Below, piece by piece: positions 8,350 to 16,924 of a stretch of DNA of 64,000 nucleotides. The stretch comes from Pedobacter punctiformis. Its GTDB lineage: Bacteria; Bacteroidota; Bacteroidia; Sphingobacteriales; Sphingobacteriaceae. The notes below the pieces were generated by a model. That model saw only the letters and a list, made by a program, of their open reading frames with translations. It searched no databases and was not told the origin of the DNA. The stretch covers positions 930,001 through 994,000 of the forward strand of contig NZ_JAPWGM010000001.1 of the NCBI RefSeq assembly GCF_027213715.1. Reading direction: 5' to 3'. The position numbers and the translations under genes were made by a program. Every line of letters starts with the position of its first letter. Position 1 is the first letter of the stretch.

Positions 8350-10650
8350 TTAGTTTTTACGCATTTCTTTTGCGGCTTCTACCATTTCGATTAAAGCTTT
8401 TTTGGTCTCATCCCATCCACGGGTTTTTAAGCCACAATCCGGGTTTACCCAAAGCTGTTCAGCAGGAATTACGGCTTTGGCTTTTTTAAGCAGTTGAACC
8501 ATTTCTGCTCTTTTAGGTACCCGGGGCGAGTGAATATCATAAACACCAGGACCAATTTCATTTGGATATTTAAAATCAGCAAAAACGTCCAGCAATTCCA
8601 TTTGTGATCTCGAAGTCTCAATTGTAATCACATCAGCATCCATATCGGCAATATTTTGGATAATATCGTTAAACTCTGAATAGCACATGTGCGTGTGAAT
8701 CTGGGTTTCATCTTGCACCCCACTTGCAGAAATCCGGAAAGCTTTAACCGCCCAGTTTAAATAATGCTGCCAATCCGCCTTGCGTAATGGTAAACCCTCC
8801 CTGATTGCAGGTTCATCAATTTGAATGATTTTAATTCCTGCTTTTTCCAGATCGTTAACCTCGTCTCTTATGGCCAAAGCAATTTGAGCACAGGTTTCAG
8901 CTCTTGGCTGGTCGTTACGCACAAAAGACCATTGCAAAATGGTTACAGGTCCGGTTAACATACCTTTCATGTATTTTGACGTAAGTGATTGGGCAAAGGC
9001 AGTCCATTTTACGGTCATGGCTTTTGGCCGGGATACATCGCCAAAAATAATAGGTGGTTTAACACAACGGGAGCCATAACTTTGCACCCAGCCATTTTTT
9101 GAAAAGGCAAAGCCATCAAGTTGTTCTCCGAAATATTCAACCATATCATTGCGTTCAAATTCGCCGTGCACCAAAACATCCAGGTCAATTTCTTCCTGCC
9201 ATTTTACCGCTTTAACCGTTTCTTCCGCAATTAAAGCATCATATTCTTCGGCACTAAAAGTTCCGTTTTTAAATTTAGCTCTCCAGCTTCTAACCTCTGC
9301 TGTTTGCGGAAAAGAACCTATTGTTGTTGTGGCATAAGCGGGCAAGTTTAACTTTTGTTGCTTTATTTTTCTGGATGGATAATTACTTAAACGCTCTGCG
9401 TCTTTATCTTCAATGTTCTTAACACGCTGTTTTACGGAATTATTATGAATCAAAGCAGAGGTTTTTCTATTTTGCTGCGCCAATTTGTTTTCTGCAAATT
9501 TACGTTCCACAGATGCAGCGTTTTCTCCAGAGGCTAATTGTTTTATGGTAACGGTTTCGGCTATTTTTTGCTTTGCAAATGCCAGCCATTGTTTAATCTC
9601 TACTGATAAATTTTGCTCATTGGTTTCATTGTCCAGGTTAACAGGCGTATGAATTAAAGAGCAGGAAGGTGCAATCCAAACCCGGTCTTTGCCCAATTTA
9701 TTTTCAGCTTGTTTTATCACGGAGAGAGAATTTTCAAAATCATTTTTCCAGATATTTCTGCCATCAACCAAACCTAACGATAAGATTGTTTTAGTGTTTA
9801 ATGCCGCAATAACTTCGGGAAGTTGTTGCGGTGCACGCACTAAATCGATATGCAAAACGGTTGCCGGTAAGGAAGTAGCCAGGGTTAAATTATTTCCCAA
9901 ACCTTCAAAATAAGTAGCCAATACGATTTTTAACCGTGGAAAAGCTTTTCTAAGCTCTTTATAGGCATATTCAAAAGCTTTTTGCTCTTTTTCGGTTAAA
10001 TCTAAAGTTAAAAAAGGCTCATCAAACTGAATATATTCTACGTTTAGCGCATCTAAACGGGTTAGAATATCCTGATAAACCGGCAGAAGATTTTTAATTA
10101 AATCTATTTTTTCAAAACCGGCTTCTTTTTCTTTACCCAGCAGCAAATAGGAAACGGGCCCAATTAATACCGGTTTGGTAATAATGCCGAGTTGTTTGGC
10201 TTCGTAAAACTCATCAATAATCTTGGTGGAGAATAATTTAAAAGGCTGATCTTTATAAAATTCAGGTACAATATAATGGTAATTGGTATCAAACCACTTG
10301 GTCATTTCCATCGCAACCACATCTAAATCATCTTTTTGATACCCTCTGGCCATCGCGAAATAAAGATCTAATTCCGTATTGCCCTTTTTTAAAATCACTT
10401 CATTGTATCTTTTTGGAATGACACCAAATGTTAAAGAGTGATCGAGGACCTGATCATAAAAAGAAAAATCATTTGATGGAATTACATCTATTCCAGCCTC
10501 TTTTTGCATCAGCCAGTTTTCGTGGCGGATGTTTTTTCCTACCTGAAGCACATTTTTGTACCCGGTTTTACCTGCCCAGTAATTTTCGCAGATTTTTTTC
10601 AATTCGCGGTGACTACCAATTCGCGGGTAGCCCAAATTTTGCGTTAGCAT
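8350..10650 (-). CDS. metE: Cobalamin-independent methionine synthase MetE
   Basis: Transfers the methyl group from 5-methyl-THF-triglutamate to homocysteine without B12. The protein is 766 residues, full length, with two TIM barrels. The N-terminal barrel starts with NLGYPRIGSHRELKK. The C-terminal barrel carries the four zinc ligands: H654 and C656 (HTHMCYSEF), E678 (TIETSRSQ) and C739 (NPDCGLKTRGW). A cobalamin riboswitch lies upstream on the same strand, the classic arrangement in which B12 shuts off metE so that the B12-dependent enzyme MetH is used instead; metH is not in the window. All ligands are intact, so it should be active. Confidence 0.98.
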   Translation of the reverse strand: MLTQNLGYPRIGSHRELKKICENYWAGKTGYKNVLQVGKNIRHENWLMQKEAGIDVIPSNDFSFYDQVLDHSLTFGVIPKRYNEVILKKGNTELDLYFAMARGYQKDDLDVVAMEMTKWFDTNYHYIVPEFYKDQPFKLFSTKIIDEFYEAKQLGIITKPVLIGPVSYLLLGKEKEAGFEKIDLIKNLLPVYQDILTRLDALNVEYIQFDEPFLTLDLTEKEQKAFEYAYKELRKAFPRLKIVLATYFEGLGNNLTLATSLPATVLHIDLVRAPQQLPEVIAALNTKTILSLGLVDGRNIWKNDFENSLSVIKQAENKLGKDRVWIAPSCSLIHTPVNLDNETNEQNLSVEIKQWLAFAKQKIAETVTIKQLASGENAASVERKFAENKLAQQNRKTSALIHNNSVKQRVKNIEDKDAERLSNYPSRKIKQQKLNLPAYATTTIGSFPQTAEVRSWRAKFKNGTFSAEEYDALIAEETVKAVKWQEEIDLDVLVHGEFERNDMVEYFGEQLDGFAFSKNGWVQSYGSRCVKPPIIFGDVSRPKAMTVKWTAFAQSLTSKYMKGMLTGPVTILQWSFVRNDQPRAETCAQIALAIRDEVNDLEKAGIKIIQIDEPAIREGLPLRKADWQHYLNWAVKAFRISASGVQDETQIHTHMCYSEFNDIIQNIADMDADVITIETSRSQMELLDVFADFKYPNEIGPGVYDIHSPRVPKRAEMVQLLKKAKAVIPAEQLWVNPDCGLKTRGWDETKKALIEMVEAAKEMRKN

Positions 10651-10865
10651 TTCTTTTAAAGATTAATGTAAATAAATCGTTTAAAAGCTCTTTACACTAT
10701 ATTTTACAATGCTTTTTAGAATAAATGAGGAAAGGTACAGACACAAACAATTAATTTCCCGGCCAAATCGGCTAGAGCAAATTTTTAATAAAACGGTTCA
10801 TTTTATTGTTGTACAAATCAGACCTGACCAATTACTTTATAACGCGAAAGCATCGTCAATTCAAT

Positions 10866-11047
10866 ATTGGCAGGTCTCCTGACTTATCCCCAATTTTATC
10901 GCCTTCCCATTCCAAACGGAACAGTGGCCTAAATGATAAAATTGTTGCTTCTTTTACAGAGGCAGAATTTACAGTTGCGCGACAGCTCGTGATTTACACA
11001 CGATTCCCTATTAACCCCGATTTTACACCGGGGACCATTACCGGTTG
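10866..11047 (-). promoter_or_regulatory. Cobalamin (B12) riboswitch upstream of metE
   Basis: The minus strand carries the conserved blocks of the cobalamin riboswitch in order: the purine-rich start with CCGGTGTAAAATCGGGG, GTGTAAATCACGAGCTGTC, then GCGCAACTGTAA (plus-strand 10969-10980), and finally the B12 box AAGTCAGGAGACCTGCC (plus-strand 10869-10885). The aptamer 3' end is about 215 nt before metE ATG. That interval (10651-10865) has no clear intrinsic terminator; it contains only a weak 7-bp AT hairpin (10787-10807) and a GCC/GGC hairpin. Control may therefore act on translation or through a structure I cannot resolve. The divergent M14 gene starts at 11204. Confidence 0.95.
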
Positions 11048-11203
11048 ATGAAAAAATAAAGTTAAGAACTTACATCGGCAGCAAATGTAGTTAATAAGCA
11101 CGAAGAAACGAAAGTGTTATTCACTGTAACAAATTTACAGCAAGCCTGTTTGAAATCTATTTCTCCTTTATATTTGATTCAACCCAACAAACTATTTAAG
11201 ATT

Positions 11204-13900
11204 ATGATAAAAAATTACGCTAAAAAACTTTGTTTTGCTTTTTTGATTATCAGTGGCAATTTAGCCTATGCACAGGATGTTCCAAGTCCTAAAACGCATT
11301 TTGGCTTTAATATTGGCGACGATTATCAATTGGCTACTTATACGCAAACCGAAGCTTACTTTAAAAAGGTAGCCGAAACATCTAAACGTGTAAAACTGGT
11401 TGATATCGGCAAAACAGAAGAAGGCAGAACCCAATACATGCTGGTGGTTTCATCACCGGAAAATCTGCAGAAGTTAGACCGTTATAAAGAAATTTCGCAG
11501 CAACTGGCACATGCTGAAATCACCCCTGAACAGGCAAAAGCGCTGGCACAGGAAGGAAAAGCTGTTGTTTGGATTGATGGTGGTTTACATGCTAACGAAA
11601 CTGTTGGTGCACACCAGCTAATACAAACTTTATATGAGTTTGCTTCAAAAACAGACCCTGAAACGCTAAGGATTTTAGATAATGTGATTATTTTATTTAC
11701 CCACGCCAATCCTGATGGGCAGGAATTGGTGAGCAACTGGTATATGAGAGAGAAAGATCCAAAGAAAAGATCCTTATCAAACATACCGAGGTTATATGAA
11801 AAATATGCCGGGCATGATAATAACCGGGATTTTTTTATGCTCAATTTAAAAGAAACCCAAAATATTGGCCGTCAACTTTTTGTAGAGTGGATTCCGCAAA
11901 TTATGTACAACCACCATCAGGCAGGTCCCGCAGGTACGGTCGTTGCAGGGCCGCCATACCGCGATCCGTTTAATTATGTTTTTGATGCAACCATATTAAC
12001 CAGTTTAGATGCAGTGGGTGCAGCTATGCACAACCGTATGAATGTTGAAAGCAAGCCCGGCTATACTCAAAGAGGTGGATCGGTTTTTTCAACCTGGTAT
12101 AATGGGGGTTTACGGACCACAACTTATTTTCATAATATGATTGGCTTACTTACCGAAATAGTAGGTAGCCCGACTCCTTCAGAAATTCCGTTGGTTCCTT
12201 CGAGATTATTGCCAAACAGTGATTCGCCAAACCCTATTACGCCGCGTAAATGGTACTTTAAAAACTCAATTGATTATTCCGTATCTTTAAATTATGCTGT
12301 TTTAGGTTATGCGCAACGTTACCGCGATGAATTGCTGTACAACATTTACCAAATGGGCAGAAACTCCATCGAAAGAGGTAAAAAAGATACCTGGTCTTTC
12401 TCTCCTAAGAAAATTGAAGCCATTAATAATGCTGCAAAAAAAGATAAAATCGCTGCGGGAAGTGGCGATTCTGAGTTCGGCCAGAGACAGATGGACATTA
12501 AGTATTTTGATACAGTGATGAAAGCTCCTGCAGGCCGCGATCCAAGGGGTTATATTTTATCTGCCGATCAGCCTGATTTTAACTCCGCTATAAAGTTTTT
12601 AAATGCTTTAATCCGAACCGGAATTGTTGTTCAAAAAGCAACAGGAAGTTTTACTGTTGCAGGTAAAAATTATCCTGCCGGAAGTTATGTTGTAAAAACA
12701 GACCAGGCTTTCAGACCACATATTTTAGATATGTTTGAACCACAAGACCATCCAAACGACTTTAAATATGAAGGTGGGGCACCAGTTCCTCCATACGACG
12801 CTGCTGGCTGGACATTAGCTTATTTAATGGATGTTAAATTTGACCGGATTCAGGATGATTTTTCAGGTCCTTTTGAAAGAAATCCCTACGGACAGTTATT
12901 AACGCCAGAGAACAAAATTGCCTCAGGCTCGGAGTTTGTATTAAGCGCAGCCCAAAACGATTCATATACGGCAGTAAATGATCTTTTAAAAAACAAAGCT
13001 GAAGTTTACCGGTCTGCAGAAAACGGAGACTTTTATGTTTCGGCTTCGGGTGGAGCAAAAGCAATTTTAGAAAAAGCCAATATTAAACTAAAATCTGCTG
13101 CGGCGCCAAAGGCCAAAGTTAAAATTGTACCCGCAAGAATAGCCCTTTGGGATACTTACGGTGGCTCGATGGCTTCAGGCTGGGTAAGATGGATGATGGA
13201 GCAATACCATTATAATGCAACGGTTATTTATCCGGGAGATATAGATGCTGGGAATTTAAAATCTAAATATGATGTAATTATCTTCGTTGGTGGAGCAATT
13301 CCATCTCAACAAGCGGGCGCTTTTAATGGCCGGTCTTTTGGTCCTAAACCCGAAGATACTCCCGAAGAATATAAAAACCGCCTGGGCAGAATATCAGCGG
13401 ATAAATCTGTTCCACAGCTTAAAAAGTTTTTAGAAGAAGGTGGAAACATTGTAACGATTGGTAGCAGCACAAACCTGGCCTACCAGCTAAATCTTCCTGT
13501 TCGTAATGCAATGGTAGAAATTGTGAATGGAACAGAGAAAAAATTGCCGGGTGAAAAGTATTATGTACCTGGAAGTGTTTTAAATGTTGGTGTAGATTTA
13601 TCGGTGCCCGCAACCTGGGGTATGGAAAAAGAGGCCGATGTTTACTTTGATAACAGCCCGGTATTCAAATTAACCGGTGATGCAATTGCTTCGGGAAAAA
13701 TAAAACCTTTAATGTGGTTCGAATCTGCAACTCCGCTGCGTAGCGGATGGGCATGGGGACAGGCCTATTTACAAGATGGTGTTACCGCTTTTCAGGCTAA
13801 TGTTGGTAAAGGAAAGTTATTTGCTTTCGGACCAGAGATTGCTTTTAGAGCTCAAACCCATGGTACATTTAAACTGATATTTAACCAGTTGTATAAATAA
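11204..13900 (+). CDS. M14 family zinc carboxypeptidase, secreted, with C-terminal GATase1-like domain
   Basis: From ATG 11204 the protein has 898 residues and begins with a clear signal peptide (KKLCFAFLIISGNLAYAQ). The open frame reaches back to 11114, but that part lacks signal-peptide character. The M14 domain occupies about residues 40-400. The zinc ligands are H129 and E132 (GLHANETVGAHQ) with H237 or H238 (YNHHQAGPAG). A C-terminal region from about residue 640 (IALWDTYGGSMASGWVRWM, then FVGGAIPSQ) resembles a glutamine-amidotransferase-like fold, as in a large secreted M14 subgroup of Bacteroidota. It is probably a periplasmic or secreted peptidase. Its own intrinsic terminator follows. 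Confidence 0.88.
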   Translation: MIKNYAKKLCFAFLIISGNLAYAQDVPSPKTHFGFNIGDDYQLATYTQTEAYFKKVAETSKRVKLVDIGKTEEGRTQYMLVVSSPENLQKLDRYKEISQQLAHAEITPEQAKALAQEGKAVVWIDGGLHANETVGAHQLIQTLYEFASKTDPETLRILDNVIILFTHANPDGQELVSNWYMREKDPKKRSLSNIPRLYEKYAGHDNNRDFFMLNLKETQNIGRQLFVEWIPQIMYNHHQAGPAGTVVAGPPYRDPFNYVFDATILTSLDAVGAAMHNRMNVESKPGYTQRGGSVFSTWYNGGLRTTTYFHNMIGLLTEIVGSPTPSEIPLVPSRLLPNSDSPNPITPRKWYFKNSIDYSVSLNYAVLGYAQRYRDELLYNIYQMGRNSIERGKKDTWSFSPKKIEAINNAAKKDKIAAGSGDSEFGQRQMDIKYFDTVMKAPAGRDPRGYILSADQPDFNSAIKFLNALIRTGIVVQKATGSFTVAGKNYPAGSYVVKTDQAFRPHILDMFEPQDHPNDFKYEGGAPVPPYDAAGWTLAYLMDVKFDRIQDDFSGPFERNPYGQLLTPENKIASGSEFVLSAAQNDSYTAVNDLLKNKAEVYRSAENGDFYVSASGGAKAILEKANIKLKSAAAPKAKVKIVPARIALWDTYGGSMASGWVRWMMEQYHYNATVIYPGDIDAGNLKSKYDVIIFVGGAIPSQQAGAFNGRSFGPKPEDTPEEYKNRLGRISADKSVPQLKKFLEEGGNIVTIGSSTNLAYQLNLPVRNAMVEIVNGTEKKLPGEKYYVPGSVLNVGVDLSVPATWGMEKEADVYFDNSPVFKLTGDAIASGKIKPLMWFESATPLRSGWAWGQAYLQDGVTAFQANVGKGKLFAFGPEIAFRAQTHGTFKLIFNQLYK

Positions 13901-13938
13901 AAGAAAGCCTCGGATTTTATTTCCGGGGCTTTCTTTTA
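13900..13938. terminator. Intrinsic terminator between M14 and PQQ-propeller genes
   Basis: AAAGAAAGCCTCGG pairs with TCCGGGGCTTTCTTT around an ATTTTATT loop, with one imperfect step. It lies in the 42-bp gap between convergent genes and works for the M14 gene; its symmetry allows use on the other strand. Confidence 0.75.
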
Positions 13939-13942
13939 AGTA

Positions 13943-15886
13943 TTATTTTTTTGAAAATACCCTTAACTCATTTTGATAAACGTAATATAAATTATCATTA
14001 ACACCATCAACTTCATAAAGAGGTTTAGTGTTATCAATCGTAATTTTATCAACCTCTGTCCCGTCAGATTTTCTCACTTTTACCAGATAATTTGACTGAT
14101 CGGCTTCGCCCCTTGCAAAAATAAAGGCAAAATCATTGTTTTGTTTCAATGCTTTAAAACGCGAACCCATTTTGCTGGTAATTGTTGCATCTATACTTCC
14201 TGAAACCGATGCATTTGTTGCAGCCTTATCACTTAAAGCTTTTTTTGAAGATTCTGTAAATAAATAATCCTGTCTGATGTTTCCATTTGCATCTTTAGAT
14301 ACATAGGTTGCTTCTGAAAGGCCTTGTTGTAAGCTTGATTTAGCCCCAAAATAAGTACTTCCCAAAATACCACCCGCTTTTAATAATCTCCTTCCAGCTT
14401 CTCCAGGCTCTTTATATACTTTTTGAAATTTAACAGAACCATCTTTGTTTACTCCAATTACTTCATACTCTCCGGTTAAGGATACACCCCAGTCAAATAA
14501 GCCAATAGAAGATAAACTTTTATCGTTTTTTACTTTTATTTTGGCAAAGGCTTCCGGTTTTTCTGTTGCATTCGGATCAAACTTGAATAGTTTTTCGTCA
14601 TTGTATACCAGAAATGATTTAGCGTTTTCATCGTATGCATATAACAAAGGCAGTTTTGGTTCAAACTTTATATTTCCTTTCCAGATTTTTTTACCGGTTG
14701 TATAATCAACCATATTGCCATAAGTACCGGTTAAATAAAATACTTTGTTGTTATCTATTTTATCTAAAAAGTAAACCGGATCTGCCTTATCATCACTAAT
14801 TTCGACAAAGTTCTTCCATTTCTGCTTTCCTTCATTATCAATCAAACTCATTTCATTGTCAGCAATATACAGGTAGTCGCTGCCAATCGGAATAACCTTT
14901 TTAATATCGTCACCTTTGGCATCTTTTTTCCAGATTTTTTTTCCTGTAGCATAATCGAAAAAGTTAAAACCATTAGAGTGAGCAACCAAAAATTTATTAC
15001 CCCAATCTTCTATATATGAAACATATTTTGTACTGATATCGTCTTTAAAAATTGGAGTGCCCGATTCAGTATCCAATGCATTTAGTGCCCGTTTAGAAGA
15101 AATAATGCTGCCAGCATTACGCATGGTGATGACATGTTTGTTGTCATTTGAAAGGTAAAAACGATGCACATCCTCAGGCGCTGACCATTTTATTTTACCA
15201 CTTTCTTTATCCAGTTTAAAAAGCTTATTGTTTATGGTTGCGTAAATTGCATTTTGACTGGCTACAACCTGATCTTTGGTGGCTAATTTGTTCATGCCGA
15301 AACTCAGACCAAGCGATTTAAGCATACTTTCTTTTGTGCCTACAATAGTAGCCCATTTATCTGTTCCGGTTTTTGGATCGAAAAGCACACATTTGAATTC
15401 TTTTCCTTCGGTAGCCAAAAATAGAAATTTATCATCGCTGAAAACATATTGACTAAGCACAACCCGATATGGTGTAGTAGCAGAGCTAAATAAAATTTTA
15501 CCCGTTAAAGTATTTATAATTACATCGTTTGAATTTACATTGGCCTGTACAAACGGCGTATTTTCTATGAAATTTAATTGATCTGGCGATTGAAATACCT
15601 TTAATAAATCAGCGTCATTTAATAATTCGCTGGCTTTATTTATTGTTTTCATCGTACCCATTTTAGCAATCTGATCATTGTTGATTGTCCACTCAACCTG
15701 TTTGGTGTCAGGATTGAAGGCCGATATTTTATCTTTTTCTTTAACAATAATATTTCCAGTTAAATTATCCAGTAATATAGATTGAATTTTGGTATCGAAT
15801 TTAGATACATAATCTGCCTGACGCTGGGCAAAAAGACTGGTACATGCTGCTGATAAAATCAGGAGTACGGAGAGCGTTTTCTTCAT
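13943..15886 (-). CDS. Exported PQQ-like beta-propeller protein
   Basis: From ATG 15886 the protein has 647 residues with a signal peptide (KKTLSVLLILSAACTSLFAQ). The rest is a run of propeller blades with the pattern D-x-x-TGKxxW: DPKTGTDKWAT, DKESGKIKWSA, DYATGKKIWKK, DYTTGKKIWKG. This is the PQQ-like repeat without enzyme motifs, as in BamB-like scaffolds. Residues of about 500-600 lose the repeat and contain a YFGAKSSLQQG segment of unknown role. The upstream extension to 15931 is discarded because the signal peptide starts at 15886. Function unknown; a surface or periplasmic structural role is inferred. A second propeller gene lies at the right edge of the window. Confidence 0.8.
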   Translation of the reverse strand: MKKTLSVLLILSAACTSLFAQRQADYVSKFDTKIQSILLDNLTGNIIVKEKDKISAFNPDTKQVEWTINNDQIAKMGTMKTINKASELLNDADLLKVFQSPDQLNFIENTPFVQANVNSNDVIINTLTGKILFSSATTPYRVVLSQYVFSDDKFLFLATEGKEFKCVLFDPKTGTDKWATIVGTKESMLKSLGLSFGMNKLATKDQVVASQNAIYATINNKLFKLDKESGKIKWSAPEDVHRFYLSNDNKHVITMRNAGSIISSKRALNALDTESGTPIFKDDISTKYVSYIEDWGNKFLVAHSNGFNFFDYATGKKIWKKDAKGDDIKKVIPIGSDYLYIADNEMSLIDNEGKQKWKNFVEISDDKADPVYFLDKIDNNKVFYLTGTYGNMVDYTTGKKIWKGNIKFEPKLPLLYAYDENAKSFLVYNDEKLFKFDPNATEKPEAFAKIKVKNDKSLSSIGLFDWGVSLTGEYEVIGVNKDGSVKFQKVYKEPGEAGRRLLKAGGILGSTYFGAKSSLQQGLSEATYVSKDANGNIRQDYLFTESSKKALSDKAATNASVSGSIDATITSKMGSRFKALKQNNDFAFIFARGEADQSNYLVKVRKSDGTEVDKITIDNTKPLYEVDGVNDNLYYVYQNELRVFSKK

Positions 15887-15977
15887 AATTAATAATTTTT
15901 GATTGTATTTAAAAAATGATGCCAAAGACAATTATGGCTTAATTTGCTATTTAAAAGCACTTTAGATTAAATTAAGG

Positions 15978-16013
15978 TTCCCCAAATTGAGTAGTTTTTA
16001 CCCTTTTTGGGGA
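15978..16013. repeat. Inverted repeat in divergent promoter region
   Basis: TCCCCAAA and TTTGGGGA form an 8-bp inverted repeat with a 20-nt spacer between the start codons of the propeller gene (minus) and the DsbA-like gene (plus). It could be an operator for either gene; the sequence gives no further clue. Confidence 0.35.
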
Positions 16014-16068
16014 TTTAAGGCATCAAACCTTTTTACTTTTGGCTTACTGTGCTTCGCTTTAATAGCTT

Positions 16069-16076
16069 TAATTTTG
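16069..16076 (+). promoter_or_regulatory. -7 box directly before the DsbA-like gene
   Basis: TAATTTTG matches TAnnTTTG perfectly and ends 4 nt before the ATG at 16081. With the usual transcription start 5-7 nt downstream, the mRNA would begin at or near the start codon. Confidence 0.5.
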
Positions 16077-16080
16077 CATT

Positions 16081-16797
16081 ATGAAAGTTGAAATCTGGTC
16101 GGATGTAATGTGTCCGTTTTGCTATATCGGCAAAAAACATTTTGAACAAGCTATTGAAACCTTGCCCTTCAGAAACGAAATTGAAGTTGAATGGAAAAGT
16201 TATCAGTTAAATCCTGAGTATCATAACACCAGCAATGAAACGGTTTATGATTATTTGTCAAGAAGCAAAGGAATGCCTGTTGCACAAGCTAAACAAATGA
16301 CCCAGCAAGTGGCAGATATGGCCAAAAATGCCGGATTGACCATTGATTTCGGAAAGAATATTCCAGCTAATACTTTTAATGCACACCGTTTAATTCATTT
16401 GGCGGCTAAACATAACCTTCAGGATTTAGCAGAAGAAAAACTTTTTGAAGCGCATTTCGTTCAGGGAAGAGATATCGCTAATTTAACCGTACTGGGAGAA
16501 ATAGCAACAGAAATAGGTCTGGATAAGACAGAAGCAGAACAGGTTTTACAAAGCGATCAGTTTGCGGAAGCGGTACGTTATGATGTTTACGAAAGCCAAA
16601 ACTTAGGTGTTCGTGGTGTGCCATACTTTGTTTTAGATAGAAAATATGCGGTTTCAGGTGCACAACCTGTTGAGGCATTTGAGCAGGCGCTAACGCAAAG
16701 TTTTAAAGAGTGGAAAGAAACACAACCGAAAACAGAATTAAAATCATTAAATAAAAACGACGATGCCATTTGTGATGAAAATGGTTGCGAGATATAG
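16081..16797 (+). CDS. DsbA family oxidoreductase (FrnE-like)
   Basis: A 238-residue thioredoxin-fold protein of the FrnE/polyketide-type DsbA group. The active-site motif is C11-P-F-C14 in DVMCPFCYIGKKHF, the cis-Pro loop is GVRGVPYFVLD and the helical insert lies between. There is no signal peptide, so it acts in the cytoplasm, unlike periplasmic DsbA. The C-terminal tail DAICDENGCEI carries an extra cysteine pair spaced by five residues, as in some FrnE proteins where a second site contributes to activity. It is a single gene with a promoter box immediately before its ATG. Confidence 0.88.
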   Translation: MKVEIWSDVMCPFCYIGKKHFEQAIETLPFRNEIEVEWKSYQLNPEYHNTSNETVYDYLSRSKGMPVAQAKQMTQQVADMAKNAGLTIDFGKNIPANTFNAHRLIHLAAKHNLQDLAEEKLFEAHFVQGRDIANLTVLGEIATEIGLDKTEAEQVLQSDQFAEAVRYDVYESQNLGVRGVPYFVLDRKYAVSGAQPVEAFEQALTQSFKEWKETQPKTELKSLNKNDDAICDENGCEI

Positions 16798-16831
16798 TAA
16801 TCAAAAAATATTTCAGCTTATAATTTAAACA

Positions 16832-16886
16832 TTAAGAAATTAAGGCAATTAAGCAAATTCAAATCTTAATATCCTTAATTTCTTAA
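16832..16886. repeat. Nested palindromic element between convergent genes
   Basis: TTAAGAAATTAAGG and CCTTAATTTCTTAA form a perfect 14-bp inverted repeat. Its 27-nt loop holds a second repeat, ATTAAG/CTTAAT. It separates the DsbA-like gene from the end of the efflux operon. There is no long T-run, so it is not a classic terminator, although it may still end or stabilise both transcripts. Confidence 0.65.
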
Positions 16887-16924
16887 GTCACATTACAGTT
16901 ATATTTTGAATTAGGTAATTCAAC

